DNA from: Ruminococcus sp.
Lineage (GTDB): Bacteria; Bacillota; Clostridia; Oscillospirales; Ruminococcaceae
Reading direction: 5' to 3'
DNA length: 64,000 nucleotides
Assembly (NCBI GenBank): GCA_019420505.1
Contig: JAHZHC010000023.1
Coordinates: forward strand, 1 to 64,000
The notes beneath the pieces were generated by a model. It did no database searches. It saw nothing but the letters and a program-made list of their open reading frames with translations, and was not told the origin of the DNA. Below, in pieces: positions 42,382-50,968 of the stretch. The first letter of the stretch is position 1. Each line of letters starts with the position of its first letter. Made by a program: the position numbers and the translations under genes.

Positions 42382-42918
42382 ATGAAAAAACCAACTTTGA
42401 TTATCGGAAAAAAGCAAATAATTTTAGCAGGCATGACTTTAATTCTTGGTGTTGCGGTTTACATCAACTATGCATTTTCAGCAACGGGAAATCAGCTTAA
42501 AAAAACATCGAAAATTGAGAACGAAGCTGCGAATTACGGGGATACCCAGCTTGTAAGCAATGATTCTGCGAAAGATTATTTTGCACAGGCAAGAATAGAC
42601 AGAATGACTTCACGGGATGAAGCTGTTGAAACGCTTAAAACCATTATGGACGGAGGAGATACGACTGAAGAAGAGCAATCGGTTGCATCAGAAGATGCGG
42701 CAACGATTTCGGGTCTTATTGAAGCTGAAAGCACAGTTGAAAATCTTATAAAAGCGGCAGGTTTTGAAGACTGCGTTGTATACCTTGACGGTCAAAATGC
42801 AAATATTGTAGTAAAATCAGACGGATTACTTGACAGTGAAGCAGCGCAAATTAAGGATATTCTTCTTGCACAGGTTGATGTGGCAAACGAAAATATAAGA
42901 ATTTTTGATGTAACATAA
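42382..42918 (+). CDS. spoIIIAH: Stage III sporulation protein AH
   Basis: 178-residue membrane protein whose partner in the forespore is SpoIIQ. The transmembrane helix is at about 9-27 (QIILAGMTLILGVAVYINYAFSA), followed by a helical region with YFAQARIDRMTSRDEAVETLKTIM and a C-terminal YscJ/FliF-like ring domain (ESTVENLIKAAGFEDCVVYLDGQNANIVVKSDGL). Start ATG at 42382 is supported by GGAGG 8 bp upstream; an in-frame ATG at 42340 lies inside spoIIIAG. Last gene of the operon, before a bidirectional terminator. Confidence 0.94.
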   Translation: MKKPTLIIGKKQIILAGMTLILGVAVYINYAFSATGNQLKKTSKIENEAANYGDTQLVSNDSAKDYFAQARIDRMTSRDEAVETLKTIMDGGDTTEEEQSVASEDAATISGLIEAESTVENLIKAAGFEDCVVYLDGQNANIVVKSDGLLDSEAAQIKDILLAQVDVANENIRIFDVT

Positions 42919-42948
42919 ATATAAGAAAGTCCGGTAAAATGGACTTAA

Positions 42949-42998
42949 AAAATCCCCTCCTATGGTAGAATAAAAAACTATCATAAGAGGGGATTTTT
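42949..42998. terminator. Bidirectional terminator between spoIIIAH and mfd
   Basis: AAAATCCCCTC pairs with GAGGGGATTTT (11 bp); the inner CTATGGTAG/CTATCATA extends the stem. T and A tracts on both sides serve both converging genes. Confidence 0.9.
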
Positions 42999-43046
42999 GT
43001 GTTCGTTTTATGGCAGAGAGGTTTGATTTTAGTAAGGAATATGATA

Positions 43047-46000
43047 TTAATCAATATCCATAGCTTTTATAACCTCTGTCATGAGATCAGACGCTTTTTG
43101 CTTTTTATCAAGCGTTACAACAAAATGAGGCTTTGCATCGTCAATAAATTTAATACGGTTTTTATATTTACCGGAAAGAGCTTGTATTTGTGCTACTTCC
43201 GGTTGTTTTATATAAAACGTAAGCTTTTGTCCATGTTGAGAAACCTCGGTAATTTTTAGTTTTGACGCTATATTTCTTGTTAGGGCAATATTTATAAGAC
43301 CCATAACAGCCTTTGGCGGATCACCATAACGATCGATCAGTTCATCAATAACATCAAGACTGTCTTCTTCTGTAACAATAGAAGCAATTTTTCTGTATGC
43401 CTCTATTCTTTGAGCAAGATTTTCAATGTATTTTTCCGGAATAAATGCGTCAATTGATATATCCACAAGACAATCTTCCGGGGAATGAGGCATAGCCTCT
43501 CCTTTTTGCTCTGCAATCGCTTCGTTAAGAAGGCGCAGATACATATCATATCCGACAGCTTCCATATGTCCATGTTGTCTTCCGCTCAGAACAGAGCCTG
43601 CACCTCTTATTTCAAGGTCACGCAAGGCTATTCTGAATCCTGATCCGAACTGGGTAAATTCTTTTATGGCATTCAAACGCTTTGATGCTATTTCGGTCAG
43701 CACTTTTCCACGTCTGAATGTAAAATATGCAAAAGCACGTCGGTTTGAACGTCCTACTCGTCCTCTAAGCTGATAAAGCTGTGAAAGTCCCAATCTGTCT
43801 GCGTCTTCTATAATAAGCGTATTTACGTTAGGAACATCAACGCCGGTTTCGATAAGGGTAGTACAAATAAGGATATCGATCTCATGATCAATAAGCTGGC
43901 GCCAGATTTCAGAAAGCTCGTTTTCAGAAATCTGACCATGAGCAATGCCGATTCTTGCATCAGGCAAAAGCTCATGTATTTTTGCAGCAGTTCGCTCAAT
44001 GGTTTCTATACGGTTATGAATATAATATATCTGACCGCCACGGCGCAGTTCTTTTGAAATTGCCTGTGCAACCACTCCGTCATTATGCTCAATGACATAA
44101 GTCTGAACAGGATGTCTGTCCTGCGGCGGTTCTTCGATTACTGACATATCTCTTATACCGCTCATTGCCATATTAAGCGTTCTGGGAATAGGTGTAGCTG
44201 AAAGCGTCAGGACATCGACACCTTTAAAGCTCTCCTTAAATTTTTCTTTGTGTGCAACACCGAATCTTTGCTCTTCATCTATTATAACAAGACCCAGATC
44301 TTTGAACTCAACGTCTTTTTGAACAAGTCGGTGAGTACCTATAATTAAATCAATAGTGCCTCGTTTTAGTTCACGAAGGATTTCTTTTTGTTCTCTTGGT
44401 TTTCTGAAGCGGGACAATAGCTCAACCTTTATTGGAAAATGTTCAAAACGTTTGATTGCAGTCTGATAATGCTGCCATGCAAGTACAGTAGTCGGTACAA
44501 GAATTGCAGCCTGCTTTGAATCAAGCATACATTTAAATGCAGCACGAAGTGCGACCTCAGTTTTACCAAAGCCAACATCTCCGCACAAAAGTCTGTCCAT
44601 TGGCGCAGGCTTTTGCATATCTTCTTTTATTTCTGCAATCGATCTTAACTGATCGTCAGTTTCCTGATAATCAAATCGTTCCTCAAAGTCATTCTGCCAA
44701 TCGTTATCTTCGGAAAAAGCAAATCCTTTTGCCATTTGTCTTTGTGCATAAAGCTTTGTAAGCTCTTCTGCCATATCCTTGACAGCGGATTTTACTCTTG
44801 ACCGTGTTCGGTGCCATTCCATAGAATTAAGCTTATTAAGCTTGACGCCGCTGTCGTCCTTCGGACCTATATATTTGGATACTAAATCAAGCTGTGTAAC
44901 AGGTACATAGAGCACATCAGATCCTGCATACTTTATGGTAATGTAATCCTTAGTCACACCATTTGTTTCAAGATTTTTTATCCCTGCAAATTTACCTATT
45001 CCATACATTGAATGCACTACTAAATCACCGGATGAAATATCTGAAAGGCTCTTTATTTCTTCGCCTTTTTTCCTTTTTTTCGTGGATTTTTTCTTTCCGT
45101 TCATGGCTTTCATTTGCGTGATAGCCGCACATTTTATATCCGGATAATCAAAACCTCCCGAAAGGCTTCCTGTTCTTACATAAACCGTTCTTGGAATAAT
45201 TTGTGCATCATTTTTAAGTTCCAGTGCAGGAATTCCCTGTTCACGCAAATCCGATACAATGATCGGCACGGTTTTTTCTGATCCTGCAAGCACAACTGTA
45301 CAGTAATCATTTTCACAAAGAGTTTGCAGTTCTTCAATGAGGTGAGAAATGTTGCCGCCCCACGTTCCTGTCTGACGGCAATCAGAATTGATTAGCTTTT
45401 TGAATTTGATTCCATTATTTCCACGCATAAACGTATCAAGAAAAACCGCAGGAAGCTTCAGCGCTTTTGAAGTCAGTTCCGGTAAGTCCATAAAAAAAGC
45501 TTCAAGGCGTCTGAACAGAATACCGTCTTCATAAAGAAGCTTAATGTCCTCTGATAACTGAGAAAGCACAGCTTTAGCCTTTTCACAGCAATTCTGATAT
45601 TCTGAAAAAACACATATGCCTTCGCTGAAATAATCAAAAACCGTGTAAACCTTGTCATATGCAAGGCTATAGTATTTATCAAGATTTGTTAGGGTTATTC
45701 CGCTTTGTACCAATTCAATGTCCCTCGAAATATGCTTTCTTATTTTATCAGTGTTCTTGCCTCTAACAGATTTTGAAAGTATCTCAAGTCTTTCAATTAA
45801 ATCTTCATTAGATGAAAAAATAATTTCAAGAGCCGGAAAAATCTGAATCTGGTTTATGCTGTCCGTTCTGCGCTGGGTTTCCGGGTCAAAATATGAAATC
45901 ATATCTACCTCATCGCCCCATAGTTCAATTCTTACAGGACATTTATCCTGAACAGGGTAAATATCAATAATTGAACCTCTGACTGCATACTGAGCCTGCC

Positions 46001-46502
46001 CCTCCACGCTGTCGGTTTTGACATAGCCTGAAGCAGTCAGCTTTTGCGACAGCAAAGATAGATTTATTTCTGTTCCTGTTTTTATACAAAATGAATATTT
46101 TTCAAGGGTTTCTTTTGGTACAGTGCCCTGAATACATGCTTCAACTGATGCAACGCAAACACGGCACTTTCCTGACATAATCTTAGAAAGCGCCTCTATT
46201 CGTTTATGTTCATATTCTCTGGACATACCCTCAAGATATGCAAAATTAAAATCTCTTGCAGGGAACAAGCAGGCAATCTCTTCGTCTGCCATTTCATTAA
46301 TATCATTGACAAGCCTTAATCCTGAAGCTTCATCATCACAGATTAACAGCACCGGTTTTTCCGCCGAAAGCTGAGCGGTAATATGGGCTTTATGAATATT
46401 TGATACTCCCGTTATTCCGCATGGCGTATATCCGTTTTTAACAGTACCGGAAAGCTCCCTATATACCGGCAGCTGCCGACACATCTGACTGAAAATAGTC
46501 AT
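43047..46502 (-). CDS. mfd: Transcription-repair coupling factor Mfd
   Basis: 1151-residue DNA translocase that removes RNA polymerase stalled at lesions and recruits UvrA. The N-terminal UvrB-homology region covers about 1-340; the RNA-polymerase-interacting domain is near 480-560 (SDISSGDLVVHSMYGIGKFAGIKNLETNG). The RecG-type translocase has Walker A LLCGDVGFGKTEVALRAAF, DEEQRFGVAHKEK and TLSATPIPRTLNMAMSGIRDMSVIEEPP. The TRCF C-terminal domain follows SGFRIALRDLEIRGAGSVLSGRQHGHM. Length is normal. Downstream of pth by 26 bp, probably one operon. Confidence 0.97.
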   Translation of the reverse strand: MTIFSQMCRQLPVYRELSGTVKNGYTPCGITGVSNIHKAHITAQLSAEKPVLLICDDEASGLRLVNDINEMADEEIACLFPARDFNFAYLEGMSREYEHKRIEALSKIMSGKCRVCVASVEACIQGTVPKETLEKYSFCIKTGTEINLSLLSQKLTASGYVKTDSVEGQAQYAVRGSIIDIYPVQDKCPVRIELWGDEVDMISYFDPETQRRTDSINQIQIFPALEIIFSSNEDLIERLEILSKSVRGKNTDKIRKHISRDIELVQSGITLTNLDKYYSLAYDKVYTVFDYFSEGICVFSEYQNCCEKAKAVLSQLSEDIKLLYEDGILFRRLEAFFMDLPELTSKALKLPAVFLDTFMRGNNGIKFKKLINSDCRQTGTWGGNISHLIEELQTLCENDYCTVVLAGSEKTVPIIVSDLREQGIPALELKNDAQIIPRTVYVRTGSLSGGFDYPDIKCAAITQMKAMNGKKKSTKKRKKGEEIKSLSDISSGDLVVHSMYGIGKFAGIKNLETNGVTKDYITIKYAGSDVLYVPVTQLDLVSKYIGPKDDSGVKLNKLNSMEWHRTRSRVKSAVKDMAEELTKLYAQRQMAKGFAFSEDNDWQNDFEERFDYQETDDQLRSIAEIKEDMQKPAPMDRLLCGDVGFGKTEVALRAAFKCMLDSKQAAILVPTTVLAWQHYQTAIKRFEHFPIKVELLSRFRKPREQKEILRELKRGTIDLIIGTHRLVQKDVEFKDLGLVIIDEEQRFGVAHKEKFKESFKGVDVLTLSATPIPRTLNMAMSGIRDMSVIEEPPQDRHPVQTYVIEHNDGVVAQAISKELRRGGQIYYIHNRIETIERTAAKIHELLPDARIGIAHGQISENELSEIWRQLIDHEIDILICTTLIETGVDVPNVNTLIIEDADRLGLSQLYQLRGRVGRSNRRAFAYFTFRRGKVLTEIASKRLNAIKEFTQFGSGFRIALRDLEIRGAGSVLSGRQHGHMEAVGYDMYLRLLNEAIAEQKGEAMPHSPEDCLVDISIDAFIPEKYIENLAQRIEAYRKIASIVTEEDSLDVIDELIDRYGDPPKAVMGLINIALTRNIASKLKITEVSQHGQKLTFYIKQPEVAQIQALSGKYKNRIKFIDDAKPHFVVTLDKKQKASDLMTEVIKAMDID

Positions 46503-46528
46503 AAATTCTCCATTCTACGTTTACATAT

Positions 46529-47149
46529 TTAATTAAATTTATTCATAGCGTCGCTTATTTTTCCTTGAACAATCAGCTCTGCTGCATCGCATGATTTTTT
46601 GCAAACCTCGTCAATTTTCTTTTTATCATCTTCTGAGAACCTTCCCAAGACCCAGTCTGCAAGGTTATAATCAGGATGTGGCTTTTTACCCACACCGATT
46701 TTAATACGTGGAAAGTCTTCGCCGTCACAAAGTTCAATTATACTTTTAAGGCCGTTATGACCCCCGGCCGAACCTTTTCTTCTGATTCTCATTTGTGATG
46801 GTTCAAGAGAAATATCATCAAATATAACAAGCACATTTTCCAAGGGTATTTTATAAAAATTCATAGCAAGAGAAACTGCTTCGCCGCTGTTGTTCATATA
46901 TGTTTCAGGCTTCATAACAAGACATCTTTTTTCTCCGATAACCGCTTCGCCGACAAGTGATTTGAATTTATGCGTTTTAACTGAGAAATTATATTTTTTC
47001 TCTAATGCAGAAATTGCCATAAATCCTGCGTTATGCCGGGAATTTTCATATTGTATTCCGGGATTCCCCAGTCCCACGATTATATTTTCAATTTTACCTA
47101 TCTGCTGTTTTTCCTCAGACAGTTTATTAAACACGTCCCATATACTCAT
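46529..47149 (-). CDS. pth: Peptidyl-tRNA hydrolase
   Basis: 206-residue esterase that releases tRNA from prematurely ended peptidyl-tRNA. Family motifs are IVGLGNPGIQYENSRHNAGFMAI (catalytic His in RHNAG), MKPETYMNNSGEAV, VIFDDISLEP and RRKGSAGGHNGLKSII. About 15 residues precede the usual beginning. It precedes mfd; the pth-mfd gene pair is conserved in Firmicutes. Promoter TTGAAA/TATAAT lies about 50 bp upstream. Confidence 0.96.
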   Translation of the reverse strand: MSIWDVFNKLSEEKQQIGKIENIIVGLGNPGIQYENSRHNAGFMAISALEKKYNFSVKTHKFKSLVGEAVIGEKRCLVMKPETYMNNSGEAVSLAMNFYKIPLENVLVIFDDISLEPSQMRIRRKGSAGGHNGLKSIIELCDGEDFPRIKIGVGKKPHPDYNLADWVLGRFSEDDKKKIDEVCKKSCDAAELIVQGKISDAMNKFN

Positions 47150-47198
47150 ATTTATCTGCCCTTCATTTGAGTTTATTCAATAAAATACTCATACATGC

Positions 47199-47227
47199 AT
47201 TATAGCATATATGAGCATAATTTTCAA
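47199..47227 (-). promoter_or_regulatory. Sigma-A promoter of the pth-mfd operon
   Basis: On the minus strand TTGAAA (47222-47227), 17-bp spacer, TATAAT (47199-47204). Confidence 0.82.
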
Positions 47228-47244
47228 GATCATCAAATCATTTT

Positions 47245-47775
47245 TTACTGTTTCATACCAATTTCAAAGGCTTTTATATTTGCCTCTATAAGCTTGGAAC
47301 GGTTAGCAGGAACAATTTTTGTTATTGCTTCATTTATCTCTGTAGAATCTGCAATGTGTGTTTCGCCGAGAAGCTTACCCAATAGAATAATATTTGCCAT
47401 TCCGTCTACGTTATTATCCAGTGCAAGCTGTGTTGATGGTACATAAAAAACATTAATATCATTTCTCTCACACTTATTGGGAACCATAGTGGAATCTATG
47501 ACCACCGTACCTCCGGGTATCACTTTATCAATAAATTTTTCATATGACGGCTGATTCATAACAACAAGCAAATTCGGATGATTTACCTGCGGAAAACCTA
47601 TTGGATCATCACTTATACAAACTGAACAATTTGCTGTTCCTCCCCTCATTTCAGGACCATAGGACGGAAGCCATGAAACTTCCTTATTCTTAAGCAACCC
47701 GATATACGCAAGCACCTTGCCTGCAAATAATATTCCCTGTCCGCCGAAGCCTGCCAGAATAATATCACATTGCAT
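47245..47775 (-). CDS. 2-oxoacid:ferredoxin oxidoreductase gamma subunit
   Basis: 176-residue gamma subunit of a ferredoxin-dependent 2-oxoacid oxidoreductase (KorC/VorC type). The start MQCDIILAGFGGQGILFAGKVLAY at 47775 is preferred, with GGGAG 11 bp upstream; an ATG at 47796 would add seven residues. Family segments: SWLPSYGPEMRGGTANCSVCIS and PSYEKFIDKVIPGGTVVIDSTMV. Last gene of the operon, 36 bp after the beta subunit. Oxidatively decarboxylates 2-oxoacids to acyl-CoA with reduction of ferredoxin, which may feed NfnAB. Confidence 0.93.
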   Translation of the reverse strand: MQCDIILAGFGGQGILFAGKVLAYIGLLKNKEVSWLPSYGPEMRGGTANCSVCISDDPIGFPQVNHPNLLVVMNQPSYEKFIDKVIPGGTVVIDSTMVPNKCERNDINVFYVPSTQLALDNNVDGMANIILLGKLLGETHIADSTEINEAITKIVPANRSKLIEANIKAFEIGMKQ

Positions 47776-47811
47776 TGCTTCAAACACTCCCTTCATGTCA
47801 ATAAAGCTAAA

Positions 47812-48561
47812 TTATTTTAGTTCTTCTGTAACATCCTTATAAACTCCAAGAGGATAATATGGGATCATATTGTCACGAAGCCAATCAAGCGCTTCCAATG
47901 GTTCAAGCCCCCAGTTTGTAGGGCAGGTTGAAAGAACTTCAATCAGTGAATATCCCAATCCTTTTTCAGCATTTTCAAAGGCTTTTCTAATTGCTTTTTT
48001 TGTTTCTTTTATATGAGGAATAGTATCTACTGTTACTCTCTGAGCAAGTGCGGTTCCGTCCAATGTTGAAATAAGTTCACAAACTCTGACAGGATATCCT
48101 GCAATTTTAGGGTCACGCCCGAACGGTGTAGTCTGCGTTACCTGCCCGGGCAGTGTTGTAGGAGCCATTTGTCCGCCTGTCATACCATAAATAGCATTAT
48201 TTATAAATACAGTAACAATATTTTCGCCTCTTGCTGCGCAATGCACCAGTTCTCCTGTACCGATAGCCGCTAAATCTCCGTCACCCTGATATGTAAACAC
48301 ATGCAAATCAGGACGGGCACGCTTTACACCGGTTGCAACAGCAGGCGCTCTTCCATGGGGAGCTTCAATGGCGTCGCAATTAAAATAATCATATGCCATA
48401 ACCGAACATCCCACCGGAACGATCGCAACAGTTTTTCCCTCTATGTCCATTTCGTCCATAACTTCAGCGACTAATCTGTGTACTATACCATGTGTACAGC
48501 CGGGGCAATAGTGCGTCTGAACATCTGTCAAAGCATGCGGCTTTTCAAATACAACAGACAT
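47812..48561 (-). CDS. 2-oxoacid:ferredoxin oxidoreductase beta (ThDP-binding) subunit
   Basis: 249-residue subunit that binds thiamine diphosphate. Motifs: HYCPGCTHGIVHRLVAEVM, YQGDGDLAAIGTGELVHCAARGENIVTVFINNAIYGMTGGQMAPTT (GDG...NN Mg/ThDP site) and VIEVLST-like SLIEVLSTCPTNWG. It lacks the cysteine set for an intrinsic ferredoxin domain; the ferredoxin-like subunit is a separate gene upstream. Start overlaps the alpha stop by one base. Confidence 0.94.
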   Translation of the reverse strand: MSVVFEKPHALTDVQTHYCPGCTHGIVHRLVAEVMDEMDIEGKTVAIVPVGCSVMAYDYFNCDAIEAPHGRAPAVATGVKRARPDLHVFTYQGDGDLAAIGTGELVHCAARGENIVTVFINNAIYGMTGGQMAPTTLPGQVTQTTPFGRDPKIAGYPVRVCELISTLDGTALAQRVTVDTIPHIKETKKAIRKAFENAEKGLGYSLIEVLSTCPTNWGLEPLEALDWLRDNMIPYYPLGVYKDVTEELK

Positions 48562-49643
48562 TACTCCTCACCTCCGTTCAAATAAGAATCAATCTTTTTA
48601 ATTTGTTCAAGTACTTCAATCGGAGTCGGAATCACTCCGCCGTGTCTTCCGTAAAAGCTGACAGGTGTATTATACTCTACCGCTGCTCTTACATCATCAA
48701 CCATTTGTCCTTTGCTCATTTCTATGGCAAGTATATGTTTGATATTTGAGCCTTTTCCTGCATTCTTTTTAATCACATCATCAGGGAATGGCCATAGTGT
48801 TTTCGGACGTATAAGTCCTGCATTAATGCCGCATTCTTTTGCCATTCTGACAGCTGATTTTACAACTCTGGCACAAGCGCCATACGCAACAACTGCAATT
48901 TCTGTAGCTTCATCAAAATGAAAAAGCTCGCTTATTTGTTCAGCTTCAATAATCTTTTCGTATCTTTTAAATCTGTCATCAACGGATTTTTCCAGAACAT
49001 CAGGCTGTAAAAATAATGTATTGACCACGTTATGCTCACGTTTGTTCTCGTGTCCGTCAGTTGCCCATTTAAACTTCTTTGCAACAGGCTTGTCCTCAGG
49101 AAAAATCACAGGTTCCATCATCTGCCCCAGCAGTCCGTCTGCCAGAATCATAACGGGTACTCTGTATTCCTCTGCTTTGTCGAATGCAAGTACCGTCATA
49201 TCCACAATTTCCTGTACTGAACAAGGAGCAAGGACTATCATCTGAAAATCGCCGTGGCCAAGGGCTTTAGTCGCCTGCCAATAATCCGACTGTGACGGTT
49301 GGATTCCACCGAGACCCGGCCCGCCCCTTTGGACGTTCACGATGACGCAGGGTACGTCAGAACCTGCTATGTATGATACCCCCTCGCTCATAAGGGAAAT
49401 TCCGGGTGACGAGGACGAGGTCATTACACGAGTACCGGTACAAGCGGCGCCAAGAACCATATTTATAGCTGCTACTTCGCTTTCAGATTGTAAAAATACT
49501 CCGCCTCTTTCAGGCATATTTTTAGCGAGGTATGCAGAAATTTCAGTTTGTGGTGTTATAGGATATCCGAAAAAGCACTTACATCCAACTCTCATTGCGG
49601 TTTCCGCAAGCGCTTCATTACCTTTCATAAGACGCTTTTCCAT
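48561..49643 (-). CDS. vorB: 2-oxoacid:ferredoxin oxidoreductase alpha subunit (VorB-like)
   Basis: 360-residue alpha subunit. Motifs: LMKGNEALAETAMRVGCKCFFGYPITPQTEIS, QSESEVAAINMVLGAACTGTRVMTSSSSPGISLMSEGVSYIAG and VNVQRGGPGLGGIQPSQSDYWQ. Order ferredoxin-alpha-beta-gamma matches clusters annotated as 3-methyl-2-oxobutanoate (VorB) oxidoreductases in Clostridia, but 2-oxoglutarate or aromatic substrates cannot be excluded. The C-terminal domain (KTLWPFPDD, LAIEMSKGQMVDDVR) is typical. The symbol rests on context. Confidence 0.9.
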   Translation of the reverse strand: MEKRLMKGNEALAETAMRVGCKCFFGYPITPQTEISAYLAKNMPERGGVFLQSESEVAAINMVLGAACTGTRVMTSSSSPGISLMSEGVSYIAGSDVPCVIVNVQRGGPGLGGIQPSQSDYWQATKALGHGDFQMIVLAPCSVQEIVDMTVLAFDKAEEYRVPVMILADGLLGQMMEPVIFPEDKPVAKKFKWATDGHENKREHNVVNTLFLQPDVLEKSVDDRFKRYEKIIEAEQISELFHFDEATEIAVVAYGACARVVKSAVRMAKECGINAGLIRPKTLWPFPDDVIKKNAGKGSNIKHILAIEMSKGQMVDDVRAAVEYNTPVSFYGRHGGVIPTPIEVLEQIKKIDSYLNGGEE

Positions 49644-49739
49644 TATAATTACCGTTCCTTTCTTTAAAATTCAAGCCGTTTTTTGTTAAAAAATGTCCGC
49701 TGACTTTACTGAGGCAAAGTTTCAAAATCGTATCTGAAA

Positions 49740-49758
49740 ATTTGCTTTTCAAGCAAAT
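49740..49758 (-). other. Hairpin between ferredoxin and vorB genes
   Basis: ATTTGCTT and AAGCAAAT form a perfect 8-bp stem with a 3-base loop, followed on the minus strand by only TTTC. It may be a processing or attenuation site within the operon. The gap of about 130 bp has no gene. Confidence 0.5.
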
Positions 49759-49775
49759 CAAATCTTTTCAAAAAC

Positions 49776-49994
49776 TCACTTCTCAACTGTGATAGCACAG
49801 TCAGGGCACATCATTGCGCACATTGCACAGCTTATACACTTATCCTGATCTACACAACGGGCATAAAAGTATCCTTTATCATTTCTTTTTTCTTTTTGTA
49901 TTTCTACTATTTTTTTCGGACAAACTGCTGTGCACAAAGCACATCCTTTGCATCTTTGTATATTTACTGTCATTTTCTTTTTAATTTCGGACAT
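49776..49994 (-). CDS. 2x[4Fe-4S] ferredoxin subunit of the 2-oxoacid oxidoreductase
   Basis: 72-residue protein with two ferredoxin cysteine motifs: CKGCALCTAVCPKK and CISCAMCAMMCPDC. It likely passes electrons from the oxidoreductase core to soluble ferredoxin (delta/VorD-type subunit). It follows the P-loop gene by 26 bp and precedes the alpha subunit by 132 bp with a hairpin between. Confidence 0.92.
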   Translation of the reverse strand: MSEIKKKMTVNIQRCKGCALCTAVCPKKIVEIQKEKRNDKGYFYARCVDQDKCISCAMCAMMCPDCAITVEK

Positions 49995-50020
49995 TAAATC
50001 ACTTCCTTATAATTGCTTTC

Positions 50021-50698
50021 TCATTCCCAAACAGGCTTAACATAGCGTTTGACGGGGATAAAATTCATATCATTCGGCAGGACAGCGGGATTGATCCAAT
50101 CAGGATATGTGGTGAATTTCAATTCAAGGCCGCAGAGCGCTGCCGTTTCTTTTGCATAATCAAGGGAATTCATAACAGTTTCAATATTGGTTTCTGCCCC
50201 CAAATTAGAATTGTTGATAACAGCAGTAGCTTTTAACCTGCTGATTGATTCTATATCCCTCAGCAGGTTCAACTCCTTCTGAGGTTGTTCGGCTATATTT
50301 CTGTATTTGTTAATCACATAAAGCACATCTGTTTCTTCCTTAAATTTATCAAATACGCTTTTAAACTGTCCCAGTGCTACTGCGCCTGCATCATCTCCTC
50401 CTACGTCTATAATGACATTCTGATTATTTGAAACAACAGAATTAAGATCAAATGTAATTGCAGGGATATCCAGATTGCTAACGGCATAAACCGAAGAAGT
50501 CATGGAAATCCCCTTGTTTTCAAACATATTTTTAAAATCCGCTGTACGAAAATATGGATTGACTATATCAAGATCTACAATATTTGTCTTATATCCGGAA
50601 TCGGCGGACTTTATTGCCAGATCAACTGCAAAATTTGTTTTGCCGCTGCCGTAATGCCCGATAATAACGCATATTCTTTTTAGTTTATAGTAATTCAT
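50021..50698 (-). CDS. P-loop (ParA/MinD-like) ATP-binding protein of the oxidoreductase operon
   Basis: 225-residue SIMIBI-class NTPase. Walker A is IIGHYGSGKTNFAVDLA, switch region NIVDLDIVNPYFRTADF (deviant-like), and NVIIDVGGDDAGAVALGQF is the Walker B region. It leads the operon of ferredoxin and VorB-type subunits; the same neighbour is common in Clostridia, where its role is unknown. Cluster assembly or maturation is possible but unproven. Promoter TTGCTT/TATAAT is 24 bp upstream of the start. Confidence 0.85.
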   Translation of the reverse strand: MNYYKLKRICVIIGHYGSGKTNFAVDLAIKSADSGYKTNIVDLDIVNPYFRTADFKNMFENKGISMTSSVYAVSNLDIPAITFDLNSVVSNNQNVIIDVGGDDAGAVALGQFKSVFDKFKEETDVLYVINKYRNIAEQPQKELNLLRDIESISRLKATAVINNSNLGAETNIETVMNSLDYAKETAALCGLELKFTTYPDWINPAVLPNDMNFIPVKRYVKPVWE

Positions 50699-50721
50699 TT
50701 TTTTATCCTCACTTTAATTTT

Positions 50722-50750
50722 ATTATATCACTATCATTTTAGTAAAGCAA
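50722..50750 (-). promoter_or_regulatory. Promoter of the 2-oxoacid oxidoreductase operon
   Basis: On the minus strand TTGCTT (50745-50750), 17-bp spacer, TGA-TATAAT (50722-50727). Confidence 0.8.
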
Positions 50751-50858
50751 GGCTTTTGGCGGATTGTGATAATTTGCCCTGTGTTTTTTCATTTAATTTC
50801 ATTTTTCATTTTAATGTAAAACAAAATATGTATCAGTTTAAGTTTTTTTGTTTTTTTC

Positions 50859-50887
50859 TTTACATTTAGTAAGAAATGTGGTATACT
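50859..50887 (+). promoter_or_regulatory. Promoter of the surface polymer locus
   Basis: TTTACA (50859-50864), 17-bp spacer, TATACT (50882-50887). The leader to the LicD start at 50969 is about 75 bases. Confidence 0.75.
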
Positions 50888-50968
50888 AATGAATAATTAG
50901 TGCGTTATAAATCTATTATATGTAAATAATAACCAATGAAAAATATAAACTTTATCCGAGGTGTTTTG

